In this document: positions 43,590-53,325 of the stretch, one piece after another
Layout: each line of letters begins with the position of its first letter
How positions within the stretch are numbered: position 1 is the stretch's first letter
Source: Phycisphaerae bacterium
GTDB taxonomy: Bacteria; Planctomycetota; Phycisphaerae; UBA1845; UTPLA1
Assembly (NCBI GenBank): GCA_035275405.1
Contig: DATEMU010000013.1
Location: 62,001 to 126,000, forward strand
DNA: 64,000 nucleotides
Direction: 5' to 3'
Position numbers and translations under genes: made by a program
The notes under the pieces: model-generated
What the model saw: only the letters and a program-made list of their open reading frames with translations
Told to the model about the DNA's origin: nothing
Databases searched by the model: none

Positions 43590-45272
43590 TTGCCGCAACT
43601 CGCCAAGCGCCCGCTTCTGCTCATCGTCCGCGACGGATGGGGGCACAATCCCTACCCCGAATGGAACCACGCCAACGCCGTGCACCTCGCCCGAACGCCG
43701 GTCAATGACCGGCTCTGCGCGACATATCCCTGGGTGCAAATCCACACCAGCGGAGAGGATGTCGGTCTGCCCGACGGCGTCATGGGCAACAGCGAAGTCG
43801 GCCACCAGAACATCGGGGCCGGTCGAGTCGTCGACCAGGAACAGATGCGGATCACGCGGTCGATCCGCGATAAGACATTCTTCGATATCCCCGCCCTCCG
43901 GGGCGCGTTTGCCCATGCCCGTTCGACGGGGGGATGTGTCCATCTCATCGGCCTGTGCAGCGACGGACGGGTGCATAGCTCTCTCGATCACTTGTACGCA
44001 TTGATGGAATTGAGTGTGAAGCTGCGCTTCGAGGGCGACCGTGTCTGGATTCACGCCATCACCGACGGCCGCGATACGCCGCCGAACAAGGGGGTTGATT
44101 ACCTCGAACAGATTGAAGAGCAGTGCAAGCGTTTTGGCATCAACCCGGTTGCCAGCGTGGTCGGGCGCTTTTATGCAATGGACCGCGATAATCGGTGGGA
44201 CCGTGTGCAGAGTGCCTACGACATGCTGGTTCAAGGTCGATCGACCTGTTGCGAGTACCCGACGTTTAACAACGCCGACTGCGCCATCGCCAGCTACTAC
44301 GAAAAGCCAAGCTCCGATTCCATGCAGGGTGATGAGTTCATTACGCCATCGATTACCACCGGACCGGGTGAAGAGTTCTCGAGAAGCCGAATCAAGTCGG
44401 GAGATGCGGTAATCTTCTTCAATTTTCGAGGTGATCGGCCCCGCGAACTGACGAAGGCTTTTGTATACGACGAGTTTCCATTTGCTCTCAAAAACGCGAG
44501 CGATGCTTCCGCCCATTCAACTGAATTCAAAGGTCCACCGGCGCTCAATCCATACTTACACGGCTTCGATCGCGGGCCGAAGATCGAAAATCTCTACTAT
44601 TGCACGATGTGCGAATACGAGACGGGCCTGCCGGTGAAGCTGGCGTTCGACCGGCCGGAGAAGATGAAGAATATCCTCGGGGCATACGCCGCCGAGCTGG
44701 GACTACGCCAATTTCGCTGCGCGGAGACGGAAAAGTACCCGCACGTCACCTTCTTTTTCAACGATTACCGCGACGAGCCGTTTCCGGGCGAGGATCGCCA
44801 GATCGTCCCCAGCCCGCGCGACGTCACCACCTACGATCAGAAGCCGGAGATGTCCGCGTACGGTGTGACCGAGGAGATGCTCCGCCGAATCGCGGCGGAC
44901 CAGCATGACTTGTACATTTTGAATTACGCCAACGGCGACATGGTCGGTCATACGGGCAACCTGCAGGCGGCGATCAAGGCGGTGGAGGTCGTCGACGAAT
45001 GCGTCGGCCGCGTGGTCGATGCGGTCCTCGCCAAGGGCGGCGCGGCCATCGTGACCGCCGACCACGGCAACTGCGAGCAGATGATCGACCCCGCGACCGG
45101 CGGCCCGCACACAGCCCACACGACGTACGACGTGGACCTGATCGTCGTGGACAACAGCCTCACAGGCCGCAAGCTCCGCGAAGGCGGCCGCCTGGCGGAT
45201 ATTGCCCCGACGCTGATAACGATGGGGGCGATCGAACAACCCATTGAAATGAGTGGGAAATCTTTGATTTAG
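43590..45272 (+). CDS. gpmI: 2,3-bisphosphoglycerate-independent phosphoglycerate mutase
   Basis: About 560 residues. It begins at a TTG (43590) with AAAGGA nine bases upstream; an in-frame TTG at 43572 is also possible. It has the two-Mn alkaline-phosphatase-like fold: LLLIVRDGWGHNPYPE, then the catalytic serine in MGNSEVGHQNIGAG, ITDGRDTPPNKGVDYL, and late metal ligands in ANGDMVGHTGN and IVTADHGNCEQM. It interconverts 2- and 3-phosphoglycerate in glycolysis. It is about 50 residues longer than the E. coli enzyme. Confidence 0.93.
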   Translation: MPQLAKRPLLLIVRDGWGHNPYPEWNHANAVHLARTPVNDRLCATYPWVQIHTSGEDVGLPDGVMGNSEVGHQNIGAGRVVDQEQMRITRSIRDKTFFDIPALRGAFAHARSTGGCVHLIGLCSDGRVHSSLDHLYALMELSVKLRFEGDRVWIHAITDGRDTPPNKGVDYLEQIEEQCKRFGINPVASVVGRFYAMDRDNRWDRVQSAYDMLVQGRSTCCEYPTFNNADCAIASYYEKPSSDSMQGDEFITPSITTGPGEEFSRSRIKSGDAVIFFNFRGDRPRELTKAFVYDEFPFALKNASDASAHSTEFKGPPALNPYLHGFDRGPKIENLYYCTMCEYETGLPVKLAFDRPEKMKNILGAYAAELGLRQFRCAETEKYPHVTFFFNDYRDEPFPGEDRQIVPSPRDVTTYDQKPEMSAYGVTEEMLRRIAADQHDLYILNYANGDMVGHTGNLQAAIKAVEVVDECVGRVVDAVLAKGGAAIVTADHGNCEQMIDPATGGPHTAHTTYDVDLIVVDNSLTGRKLREGGRLADIAPTLITMGAIEQPIEMSGKSLI

Positions 45273-45303
45273 GGCGGGCGAATCGACTAGACTCAAGGAG
45301 AGC

Positions 45304-45546
45304 ATGAGCCCAACGGTACTCCGCGATGGACCGTATCGCTTCTATTTCTTCTCTCGCGAGGAGCGACGCCCGCACGTTCATGTGGAGTCGGGATCAGGAG
45401 AGGCCAAGTTTTGGTTGGAACCAGCCGTCTCCCTTGCCTTGAACAAGAAGATGAAACCGGTGGAATTGAGAAAGATTCAGCGGATTGTTGAGTTGAACAA
45501 AAATGCCCTCCTTGAGAAATGGAAAACGCACTTCCAAGTCCCCTAG
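45304..45546 (+). CDS. DUF4160 domain protein
   Basis: 80 residues; the start is decided by AAGGAG three bases upstream. The pattern PTVLRDGPYRFYFFS, RRPHVHVESGSGEAKFWL and ELRKIQRIVELNKNALLEKW is that of DUF4160. It pairs with a DUF2442 gene in many genomes, and the pair has been suggested to be a toxin-antitoxin-like module; no biochemistry is known to me. Base composition is lower in GC than the neighbours. Confidence 0.88.
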   Translation: MSPTVLRDGPYRFYFFSREERRPHVHVESGSGEAKFWLEPAVSLALNKKMKPVELRKIQRIVELNKNALLEKWKTHFQVP

Positions 45547-45772
45547 CGTAAGCGTGGAGAATATCACGCGCTGGGGTATTTGGCTCTTTGTAATGGGACG
45601 AGAGTACTTTCTTGATTACGATCAATTCCCCTGGTTTCGGGATGCTCGTGTCAAGGAAATTCAGAATGTGAGGTTGGTGCGGAAATCCTATCTGCGCTGG
45701 CCGCAGCTCGACGTGGATCTCGAACTGGAAAGTCTATCCAATCCGGGAAACTACCCGCTCATTTACAAGTAG
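45503..45772 (+). CDS. DUF2442 domain protein
   Basis: 89 residues as listed, overlapping the DUF4160 gene by 44 bases; a GTG at 45554, just after that gene's stop, is a shorter alternative that still covers the domain (ENITRWGIWLFVMGREYFLD, FPWFRDARVKEIQNV, WPQLDVDLELESL). It is the usual partner of DUF4160. Confidence 0.82.
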   Translation: MPSLRNGKRTSKSPSVSVENITRWGIWLFVMGREYFLDYDQFPWFRDARVKEIQNVRLVRKSYLRWPQLDVDLELESLSNPGNYPLIYK

Positions 45773-45801
45773 AAGTGAGTCTGGGCAACGATGCCTGACG
45801 C

Positions 45802-46239
45802 CTAGTGAATCGGCAGGAGCTGCGGAACATCGAACCGCACCGCGAAGCCCACGTGATCCGAGTTATCGTCGGCCACATGGATCTCCGTGCGCACGACCGT
45901 CGCATAGCCGAGCGACTTGGCCCACTGCTCGGAGAGCGGTCGCGGCGTGGTATTGGGCGGGGCGAGGCGCACCTCGTAGCGCTGGCCGACCGCCAGGCCG
46001 AAACCGACCGGGGCGATCGCGTGCAGGCCGGCATCGGAGATGTTGTTCGTCCTGCAGCGCAAGATCGATTGCGCGGACAGATCGATCAGCCACACATCGC
46101 AGCGGGCCTCCCTCCGGTCGTAATCGCGGTTATCGAGCCGCGCGGTGGAACGCGACGTAATCCCCCAGCGATCGAACAACGGCGGGACGGAAAGATGAGG
46201 GGATCCGACGGGGATGGGAGTTGGCGGATGGGCGGGCAT
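45802..46239 (-). CDS. PilZ domain protein
   Basis: 145 residues from the ATG at 46239, with GGAGA upstream. The core YDRREARCDVWLIDLSAQS, NISDAGLHAIAPVGF and DHVGFAVRF fits a PilZ c-di-GMP-binding domain; an R-rich (DRREAR) motif precedes the strand as required. An N-terminal Pro-rich extension of about 40 residues is not recognised. It suggests c-di-GMP signalling, perhaps for pili or polysaccharide. Confidence 0.75.
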   Translation of the reverse strand: MPAHPPTPIPVGSPHLSVPPLFDRWGITSRSTARLDNRDYDRREARCDVWLIDLSAQSILRCRTNNISDAGLHAIAPVGFGLAVGQRYEVRLAPPNTTPRPLSEQWAKSLGYATVVRTEIHVADDNSDHVGFAVRFDVPQLLPIH

Positions 46240-46481
46240 TGGTGGGTCTCCATGCTCAGGGCCGACATCACGTCGCCGCTTCGTTACATCAAAGCGACGA
46301 ACACAGGGCCAAGGCCCCGCGTTGCACGACACCTTTCAGACAGGCCCGGTCACCAGCCGCATGAGAGGCCGGTCTTCACCAGCACCTGTGAGGCTTCCCT
46401 TCCCACACTCCCGATTCACCGATCGCATCGCCAATTTGATTTGCGACTCGATCGGTCCTTCCGCCGACTTGACCGCGCCTT

Positions 46482-46505
46482 GAAAAAGTCGTGAACGACT
46501 CTTCA
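46482..46505 (-). terminator. Candidate terminator downstream of pyrC
   Basis: On the minus strand AAGAGTCG and CGACTTTT pair (one wobble) around TTCA and run into T residues. It lies about 220 bases after the stop of pyrC. The 46240-46722 gap otherwise holds only an AT-rich patch near 46510-46555 and a CCCCTC/GAGGGG hairpin at 46606-46621; I see no gene. Confidence 0.45.
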
Positions 46506-46722
46506 GCCAAGCGATATTGTAACATACCCCCAAAAAGGGTCAATAATAATTCCTGGTACGGATTAGTCCTAACCGGCTATTTCGGGCCGGCGGAGGGCTT
46601 CAAGGCCCCTCCCTTGAGGGGGCGTAACTACACCCTGTGTTCGGAGACGCTTTACCCGATCTGTCACAGAATTTGTTAAGAATTCGTGACACCGGGTGCG
46701 AATGTGTAACGTCGCACACGAC

Positions 46723-48063
46723 TCACGGAACAGGCACGGTTGCGGAGGTCTCCACCCCATGCTGTGGAATTCCGGCAACGATGGTATGGGTGGCTCGGCC
46801 CTTCAGTTGAAGTCCGTCGTAGGGACAGTTACGGCTGTTGGAACGGAATTTCGCCGTTTCGACGATCCAATTGAGGTTCGGGTCGATGATCGTGACGTCC
46901 GCATCGGCCCCAACTGCCAGCGTGCCCTTGGGGATTCCCAGTAGTCGAGCGGGGTTTGTACTCATTCGCCGAATCAACTCCGGCCAATCCAGGTGACCGG
47001 GGATTACCAACGCCTTAATGAACAGGCCCAGGGCGACTTCCAGCCCGACAATCCCGGAGGGGGCGTTCTGAAAATCCAGCTCCTTCTCTTCTCGTGCATG
47101 CGGCGCGTGGTCTGTCACGAGGCAATCGATCGTCCCATCGACGACGCCCGCGATACAGGCCTCGATATCGCGCCGCCCGCGCAGCGGAGGATTCATCTTG
47201 TAATTCGTGTCGTATCCCAGGACGTTCTCTTCCGTCAGCAGCAGGTGATGCGGGCACACTTCCGTCGTGACCGCGACGTCTTCGCGCCTGGCCTGCCGAA
47301 CGCGCTCCACGCTGCCCATCGTGGAAATGTGCGCGACGTGATACCGCGCCCCTGTTTCCCGGGCGAGCAGCAGATCGCGCTGAATCATGGCCTCTTCGGC
47401 GATCGCCGGGCTGCCCGGCAACCCCAGGCGCGTGGCCGTCAGCCCCGCGTTCATGCAGCCGCCCGCGGCCAGGCTGGCGTCTTCGCAATGTTGGATAACG
47501 GGCTTGTTGAACATCGCCGCGTATTGCAGCGCCCGGAACATGACCGCCGCATCGGCGACGCCGCATCCGTCATCGCTGAACGCGACGGCCCCTGCGCGGA
47601 CCATCTGGCCCATCTCGGCGAGTTCCTTGCCCGCACGTGCTTTCGTAATCGCTCCGATGGGGTAGACATTACATCGCGCGGCCCGCGCCGCCTGGCGGTA
47701 CACGAACTCGATCATCGCCTCGGTATCCAGCGCCGGCTCCGTGTTGGGCATGCAGGCGACGGACGTGAACCCCCCCGCGACCGCCGCCGCGCTGCCCGTC
47801 GCGATCGTCTCTTCATCCTCATTGCCGGGCTCGCGCAGGTGCACGTGCATGTCGATAAGGCCGGGGCAGACGATCTTGCCAGTGGCGTCGATGATTTGAG
47901 GCTTGAGGCTAGAGGCTTGAGGCTTGAGGGGCGAAGGTGCACTCGAATTAGACGGGACGATGGCGGCGATCTTGCCGTAGGCGATTTCGACGTCAGCGAT
48001 TTGATCCATCCCTTGTGATGGATCGATGACGCGGCCGCCGGCAATTCGCAGTTCCGTGTTCAT
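46723..48063 (-). CDS. pyrC: Dihydroorotase
   Basis: 446 residues. Amidohydrolase with the metal motif DMHVHLREPGNEDEET near residue 75, later HCEDAS, HISTMGS and the DHAPHAREEKELDF loop. It cyclises carbamoyl-aspartate to dihydroorotate in pyrimidine synthesis. Its ATG overlaps the stop of parE by four bases (ATGA). Residues 37-54 or so (PSPLKPQASSLKPQ) are encoded by a tandem heptamer array that seems inserted between the usual AAIVP and IIDATGKIVCPG segments. It is of the longer type that acts as an independent enzyme. Confidence 0.95.
   Translation of the reverse strand: MNTELRIAGGRVIDPSQGMDQIADVEIAYGKIAAIVPSNSSAPSPLKPQASSLKPQIIDATGKIVCPGLIDMHVHLREPGNEDEETIATGSAAAVAGGFTSVACMPNTEPALDTEAMIEFVYRQAARAARCNVYPIGAITKARAGKELAEMGQMVRAGAVAFSDDGCGVADAAVMFRALQYAAMFNKPVIQHCEDASLAAGGCMNAGLTATRLGLPGSPAIAEEAMIQRDLLLARETGARYHVAHISTMGSVERVRQARREDVAVTTEVCPHHLLLTEENVLGYDTNYKMNPPLRGRRDIEACIAGVVDGTIDCLVTDHAPHAREEKELDFQNAPSGIVGLEVALGLFIKALVIPGHLDWPELIRRMSTNPARLLGIPKGTLAVGADADVTIIDPNLNWIVETAKFRSNSRNCPYDGLQLKGRATHTIVAGIPQHGVETSATVPVP
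47896..47929. repeat. Heptamer tandem array inside pyrC
   Basis: Read on the pyrC strand: CCTCAAG, CCTCAAG, CCTCTAG, CCTCAAG, then CCTCAA. The array matches the intergenic one at 17067-17097 with about four differences over the aligned bases. It is read in frame and encodes the repeated SLKPQ-type residues; the length does not shift the frame. Confidence 0.85.
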
Positions 48064-48362
48064 GTCTTTGCACCAAGGAGCGACTTTAGGTCACGCGCTC
48101 CATGCAGAACGCGGACGATTTGCAAAGGGTCGGTCTCGGGGCGATAGATTATCAGGAAAGAGAACACGGACCAGAAGCGAAATGGCTCATCCGTTAAATC
48201 ATCGCGCAGGTGGCCAAGGTCGGGCATTTCGGCCAGGCGCATCATCGCTTCGTGCAAGGCATCCAAGACCCTCCTCGGAGCCTCCTCGCTCTGTTTTTTC
48301 AAATAATCGCGGATTTCGGTTAGATCGGATTCGGCGAGAGGTGTGAGGGCAAAACCCCGCAT
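48060..48362 (-). CDS. ParE/RelE-family toxin
   Basis: 100 residues with the ParE-type pattern FALTPLAESDLTEIRDYLKK, RFWSVFSFLIIYRPETDPLQI and VLHGARDL. ParE toxins poison gyrase; RelE homologues cleave mRNA. The strand of the fold fits ParE best. Its start is 20 bases after the antitoxin stop. Its stop overlaps the pyrC start by four bases, so the toxin and pyrC are on one message. Confidence 0.9.
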   Translation of the reverse strand: MRGFALTPLAESDLTEIRDYLKKQSEEAPRRVLDALHEAMMRLAEMPDLGHLRDDLTDEPFRFWSVFSFLIIYRPETDPLQIVRVLHGARDLKSLLGAKT

Positions 48363-48382
48363 AGGCCGACGAATCTACTTGC

Positions 48383-48631
48383 TTAGGTGTGACCTTTCAA
48401 CCTTCTCATCACTTCTTCGCCATCCACCAGTTCGCCCCGCCGCGCCTGATCAATTCCATCCTGTATCTTTTGTCGCACTTCGTCTTTCCCCAACTTTTCT
48501 TCCGCCTTCTGTTCCTCGAGCAGCCGAAGACCGGCAAGGAGCACCTCGGACGGCGTTTCGTAATCGCCGCTGGCGACGCGCTGCGCTACAAATCGATCGA
48601 GTTCAGGCGGCAGGTCAATCTTGAGCGTCAT
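48383..48631 (-). CDS. ParD-like ribbon-helix-helix antitoxin
   Basis: 82 residues with MTLKIDLPPELDRFVAQRVAS and the following SEVLLAGLRLLEEQ, typical of CopG/ParD antitoxins. The rest binds and masks the toxin. It is autoregulated in this family, in line with the palindrome in its promoter. Confidence 0.9.
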   Translation of the reverse strand: MTLKIDLPPELDRFVAQRVASGDYETPSEVLLAGLRLLEEQKAEEKLGKDEVRQKIQDGIDQARRGELVDGEEVMRRLKGHT

Positions 48632-48640
48632 GACTCCGCC

Positions 48641-48669
48641 ATTTTACGTAGGCTATCGATAGAATTCAA
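48641..48669 (-). promoter_or_regulatory. parDE-pyrC promoter with palindromic operator
   Basis: On the minus strand TTGAAT (48664-48669) and TAAAAT (48641-48646) are 17 bases apart. A perfect palindrome CTATCGATAG (48653-48662) fills the spacer. The -10 is only about ten bases from the ATG, so the message is nearly leaderless. Confidence 0.72.
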
Positions 48670-48722
48670 CGAAGGAAAGAATTTCCACACCCGCCCGAGA
48701 AACGAGGGCTTCTGGCCCCCGT

Positions 48723-49412
48723 TCACGCCGCCGCCCGACCGCCGCCGCACAAGATCAACATCGACAAGTCATCCTGCTCCGCCGTCGGCGACTCAAATAC
48801 GCGAAGGCTGCGACGCATGGCCCGCAAGACGCCCCCCGGCCTCTGATGCAGCGCGGTACATACACGCCGCAGCCCAAATCGATCTCCATCCCTTCCGACA
48901 CAATCCAACAGGCCGTCCGTGAATCCCACGGCGTAATCGTGAGCGCCTAATCTCGTGCACTGGGCCTTGGGCGGCCGCCATTCCATGTCGTCGAGCACGC
49001 CCAGCGGCATGCCGGTGGCGCGATAGTGTTCGACGCCACTCGCCGCCCGTCGGACCAAAACGTCCGGATTGCCGGCGTTGATCATTGTCAGCAATTGAGT
49101 CCCGAAATCCAGGTGCATCATCGTGACGCACACGAAAAAATTGTCGACGCTGAAGCGGCGATAGACCATTCTGTTCCATCGCCGCAGCACGGTCTCGTCT
49201 ACGCTGCCAGCCATCTCTCGTTTGAGGATGGGCTCAAGAAAGGCTGTGACGTGGGCGGCGGCGTCTCCATGGCCGCAGGCGTCGCCGAGCATGACGGTCA
49301 ACGACTGCGCCGTTTCGTGGCGAAGGATGAAATCGCCGCCGCGCAGGCCCGACGGTCGGCTCCAGCTACGGATACCGGCCCAGCCTTGATATTGGTTGAT
49401 TTGCTCGTCCAT
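48723..49412 (-). CDS. SpoIIE/PP2C-type serine phosphatase
   Basis: 229 residues from the ATG at 49412 (GAGGA upstream); an ORF extension to 49598 is not supported. Phosphatase motifs: RGGDFILR, VMLGDACGHGDAAA, MINAGNPDVLV, VGFTDGLLDCVG and a terminal QDDLSMLIL. It has no sensor domain, so it is a stand-alone PPM phosphatase such as used in anti-anti-sigma pathways. No antagonist gene is next to it. Confidence 0.88.
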   Translation of the reverse strand: MDEQINQYQGWAGIRSWSRPSGLRGGDFILRHETAQSLTVMLGDACGHGDAAAHVTAFLEPILKREMAGSVDETVLRRWNRMVYRRFSVDNFFVCVTMMHLDFGTQLLTMINAGNPDVLVRRAASGVEHYRATGMPLGVLDDMEWRPPKAQCTRLGAHDYAVGFTDGLLDCVGRDGDRFGLRRVCTALHQRPGGVLRAMRRSLRVFESPTAEQDDLSMLILCGGGRAAA

Positions 49413-49570
49413 GCGCCGTCCTCGAAAAAAAACCTGTGAAGTCTGTTCAATTGAATTATGACCGCGCGGACTGACGCGCCCTTCAAAAAGGCATAACAGG
49501 TCCGAAAGACAAAAACCGCACTTTTGGCGTTGCCAGTATTGAAAAAAGGGATGGGAGAATGACAGGATTG

Positions 49571-50575
49571 TTACGGGTGCTCGGACGCCTGCTTGCACAA
49601 AAACATCACCGCCATGCGCACCGCCAATCCGTTGGTGACTTGGCGCAGCACCGCGCTCTGCTGGCCGTCTGCCACGTCGGCGGACATCTCGATCCCGCGG
49701 TTGATCGGCCCCGGGTGCATCACCAGGACATCCGGCTTGGCCCGCTTCATTCGTTCCGTCGTCAGCCCAAACAACCGCGAATATTCCTGCAAGCTGGGAA
49801 ACACATTGGACGCGATCCGTTCGCTCTGAATCCGCAGCATGTTGATCACATCGAATTCGCCGATCAGGCTGTCGAAATCGTGGCAGATCCTCGCCCCCAA
49901 TTGCGTGAATGTGCGCGGCACCAGCGTCGTCGGGCCGACCAGGGTCACCTGCGCCCCAAGTTTGAGCAGACCATAGAGATTCGACCGTGCCACCCGGGAG
50001 TTCGCGACGTCGCCGACGATCGCTATCTTGAGCCCGTCGACCCGTCCCTTGGCCTGCCGGATCGTGTAAATATCCAACAGTCCCTGCGTCGGGTGTTCAT
50101 GCCGCCCGTCGCCCGCGTTAATGACGCTGCACTTCACGTTTTTCGCGACGAGATGCGGCGCGCCCGCCGCGGGATGGCGGCAGACGATCAGATCGACGCC
50201 CATCGCCTCGATATTCCGTACCGTATCGCGGAGCGTCTCTCCCTTGCTGACCGAGCTGTCTTTGGACGTAAAATCGATCACGTCGGCGGAGAGCCGCTGC
50301 GCCGCCAGCGTGAAGCTCGTTCGCGTTCGCGTCGAATCCTCGAAGAAGAGATTGACGACCACCCGCCCCCGCAGCGCCGGCACCTTTTTCACGCTCCGGG
50401 TCGACACATCCTCAAACGCATCGGCGGTCTCCAGAATCGTGCGGATCTCCTCGGCGTTCAGGTCCTCCAGCCCCAACAAATTGCGATGCGGCCACGCCAC
50501 CGCCTCGCGCGACGCCGCACCCGCCTCCGATACGGTCCGGCGAACCTGCTCCGCGGGATTGACCGTGCCGCTCAT
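49571..50575 (-). CDS. pyrB: Aspartate carbamoyltransferase catalytic chain
   Basis: 334 residues. The carbamoyl-phosphate and aspartate sites are visible as FFEDSTRTRTSFTLAA, GRHEHPTQGLLDIYTI and the late VLVMHPGPINRGIEM. It condenses carbamoyl phosphate with aspartate. Its start overlaps the stop of pyrR by four bases. No PyrI-type regulatory chain is next to it. Confidence 0.95.
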   Translation of the reverse strand: MSGTVNPAEQVRRTVSEAGAASREAVAWPHRNLLGLEDLNAEEIRTILETADAFEDVSTRSVKKVPALRGRVVVNLFFEDSTRTRTSFTLAAQRLSADVIDFTSKDSSVSKGETLRDTVRNIEAMGVDLIVCRHPAAGAPHLVAKNVKCSVINAGDGRHEHPTQGLLDIYTIRQAKGRVDGLKIAIVGDVANSRVARSNLYGLLKLGAQVTLVGPTTLVPRTFTQLGARICHDFDSLIGEFDVINMLRIQSERIASNVFPSLQEYSRLFGLTTERMKRAKPDVLVMHPGPINRGIEMSADVADGQQSAVLRQVTNGLAVRMAVMFLCKQASEHP

Positions 50576-51093
50576 TCCGACGCCTCCACGCGATCCACGC
50601 CGTCGCTTCCGATCAGCCGCACCGTCACATGCTCCGTCTCGGACTTCGTTTTCACTCCCACAAAGTCCGGCTGGATGGGCAGCTCTCGTCCCCCGCGATC
50701 GACCAGGATGGCCAGGCGTATCGCCTTCGGCCGTCCCAGATCGTTGATGGCCGCCAGCGCCGCCCGAACCGACCGGCCCGTGTAAAGCACGTCGTCCACG
50801 AGGACGATGTATCGTCCGCCCACATCAAACTCGATCTCCGTCGTCCGCACGACAGCCGCCGGGCCGATCTCCGCCAGATCGTCGCGATACAGCGTGATGT
50901 CCAGGCAACCATAAGCGACATCGCGAACGCCCTCCGTCGCCAGAATCGGCAGAATCCGCCGCGCCAACTCGTCCCCGCGCCGCCGAATCCCGATCAGCCC
51001 CACGGCGCAGTCCGGCGGAATAGAACCGGCGATCTCGCGCGCCAGGCGCTCGAGGGTCTGCCGGATCCCCTTGTCATCGAGCAAAATTCTCAT
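50572..51093 (-). CDS. pyrR: Bifunctional pyr operon regulator / uracil phosphoribosyltransferase
   Basis: 173 residues from the ATG at 51093. The PRPP-binding loop VLVDDVLYTGRSVRAAL near residue 98 and an early IGIRRRGDELARRI match PyrR. In many bacteria PyrR binds the pyr mRNA leader with UMP to attenuate the operon. The 170-base upstream gap, shared with macA, is short for a classical PyrR attenuator and I cannot draw one. Confidence 0.93.
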   Translation of the reverse strand: MRILLDDKGIRQTLERLAREIAGSIPPDCAVGLIGIRRRGDELARRILPILATEGVRDVAYGCLDITLYRDDLAEIGPAAVVRTTEIEFDVGGRYIVLVDDVLYTGRSVRAALAAINDLGRPKAIRLAILVDRGGRELPIQPDFVGVKTKSETEHVTVRLIGSDGVDRVEASE

Positions 51094-51263
51094 GGGATCG
51101 CCCGCCAGCTTACCGCCGCCCCTTCCCCACGACAACCGAGTCCGCGAAATTCCTCCGCCTTTGGCGGTCCCCAACAAAGCACTATAATGTGGCGCTTGGG
51201 ATGGCGGGGAGCGGTCGTCGATGGTCGTCGGCCGGTTCCGGGGAATGGGACCGCACAGTAGCC

Positions 51264-52460
51264 ATGAAGAGTCTCGGCATTATCCTTACAGTTACGGCCC
51301 TTGGGGCGGGCGGCTGGATCGGCTATAACAAGTACGTCGCAGAGTCCCCTTCCGACACCTTTGTCCTCAAAAAACTGGACCGCGGTGACATTACTCAGAC
51401 CGTCTCCGCGACCGGTACCATCGAGCCGGTCACCAAGGTCATCGTCGGTTCGCAGGTCAGCGGAAATATCCTGAAATGGTACGCGGACTTCAATGCCAAG
51501 GTCCCGGCGGGGTTTGTCCTTGCCGAGTTGGACCCCGACCGCTTCAAGACCGCATTCAACCAGGCCAAGGCGGAAGTCCTCACTGCCAAGGCCCGCGAGG
51601 AAGAGGCCCGTGTCCGTCATAAGGACGCTCAGCGCGAGCGAAAGCGCATCCAGGAGCTGATGGACAAGAGCAACGCCAGCGAGAATGAGTTCCTGATCGC
51701 CCAGGCCGCCGAGGATGCCGCGCTGGCCGCCTGGCACGCCGCGCAGGCCGGCGTCGAGGCCGCCGAAGCGAGCAGAAATTCAGCCCAGGTCGATCTCGAT
51801 CGGACCATCATTCGCTCCCCCATCGACGGCGTCGTCATCTCGCGAAACATCGACGTCGGGCAGACCGTCGCGGCCTCGCTCCAGGCGCCGGAACTTTTCC
51901 TTATTGCCAACGATCTCACGCGGATGCAGGTGAACGCCAATGTCGCCGAATCCGACATTGGTCTGATCGCCGAGGGCCGCCCGGCGACCTTTCGGGTGGA
52001 TGCTTACCCGAACCGCACGTTCACCGGGAAGATTTCGCAGATCCGTTACAACGCAACGATCCTCGACGGCGTGGTGACCTATGTAACGCTCATCGAAGTC
52101 CACAATCCGGATTACGCCCTGCGGCCGGGAATGACCGCAAACGTCACTTTCGAAGTGGCCAAGGTCGCCAACGTCGTGCGCATCCCCAACGCCGCCCTCC
52201 GCTTCAATCCCAATCCACCGGATTCCGCCACGGCTTCGCGAGGCAACCGCGGCGGCGCGCGAGTGCCCACTGTTTATGTCGTTGAAAAGAAGAAGCCCAA
52301 GTCGATGCAGGTGCAGATCGGCCTGTCCGACGGCGCCTATACGGAACTCGTGGCCGGCGGTCTTCAGGAGGGCAGCGCCGTCATCACCGAGCGTGCCTGG
52401 CAGGGGAGGGACTCCGCGCGGGCCAACCCCATGCAGTCCATGCGCCCGCCGCGCGGTTAG
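51264..52460 (+). CDS. MacA-like periplasmic adaptor protein
   Basis: 398 residues from the ATG at 51264. It has an N-terminal anchor (GIILTVTALGAGGWIGY), then a biotinyl-lipoyl half motif (VSATGTIEPVTKVIVGSQVS), a helical hairpin (residues about 85-170), the matching second half (TIIRSPIDGVVISRNIDVGQ), and the membrane-proximal end (RPGMTANVTFEVAKV). It is a membrane-fusion protein of the MacAB/HlyD type. A MacB-like ATPase gene follows seven bases after its stop. Confidence 0.92.
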   Translation: MKSLGIILTVTALGAGGWIGYNKYVAESPSDTFVLKKLDRGDITQTVSATGTIEPVTKVIVGSQVSGNILKWYADFNAKVPAGFVLAELDPDRFKTAFNQAKAEVLTAKAREEEARVRHKDAQRERKRIQELMDKSNASENEFLIAQAAEDAALAAWHAAQAGVEAAEASRNSAQVDLDRTIIRSPIDGVVISRNIDVGQTVAASLQAPELFLIANDLTRMQVNANVAESDIGLIAEGRPATFRVDAYPNRTFTGKISQIRYNATILDGVVTYVTLIEVHNPDYALRPGMTANVTFEVAKVANVVRIPNAALRFNPNPPDSATASRGNRGGARVPTVYVVEKKKPKSMQVQIGLSDGAYTELVAGGLQEGSAVITERAWQGRDSARANPMQSMRPPRG

Positions 52461-52467
52461 GGCGCCC

Positions 52468-53262
<795 letters not shown>

Positions 53263-53325
53263 GCTTATGCTGGGGTTGATGGCGGTGCGAAAATCCTCTC
53301 TCGCACCTTTTCGCGGAGGCGCCCA

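Noticed and set aside
47896-47929. Frameshift or sequencing artefact in pyrC
   Set aside because: The array preserves the frame on both sides, and a near-identical array elsewhere in the window shows it is a real repeat.
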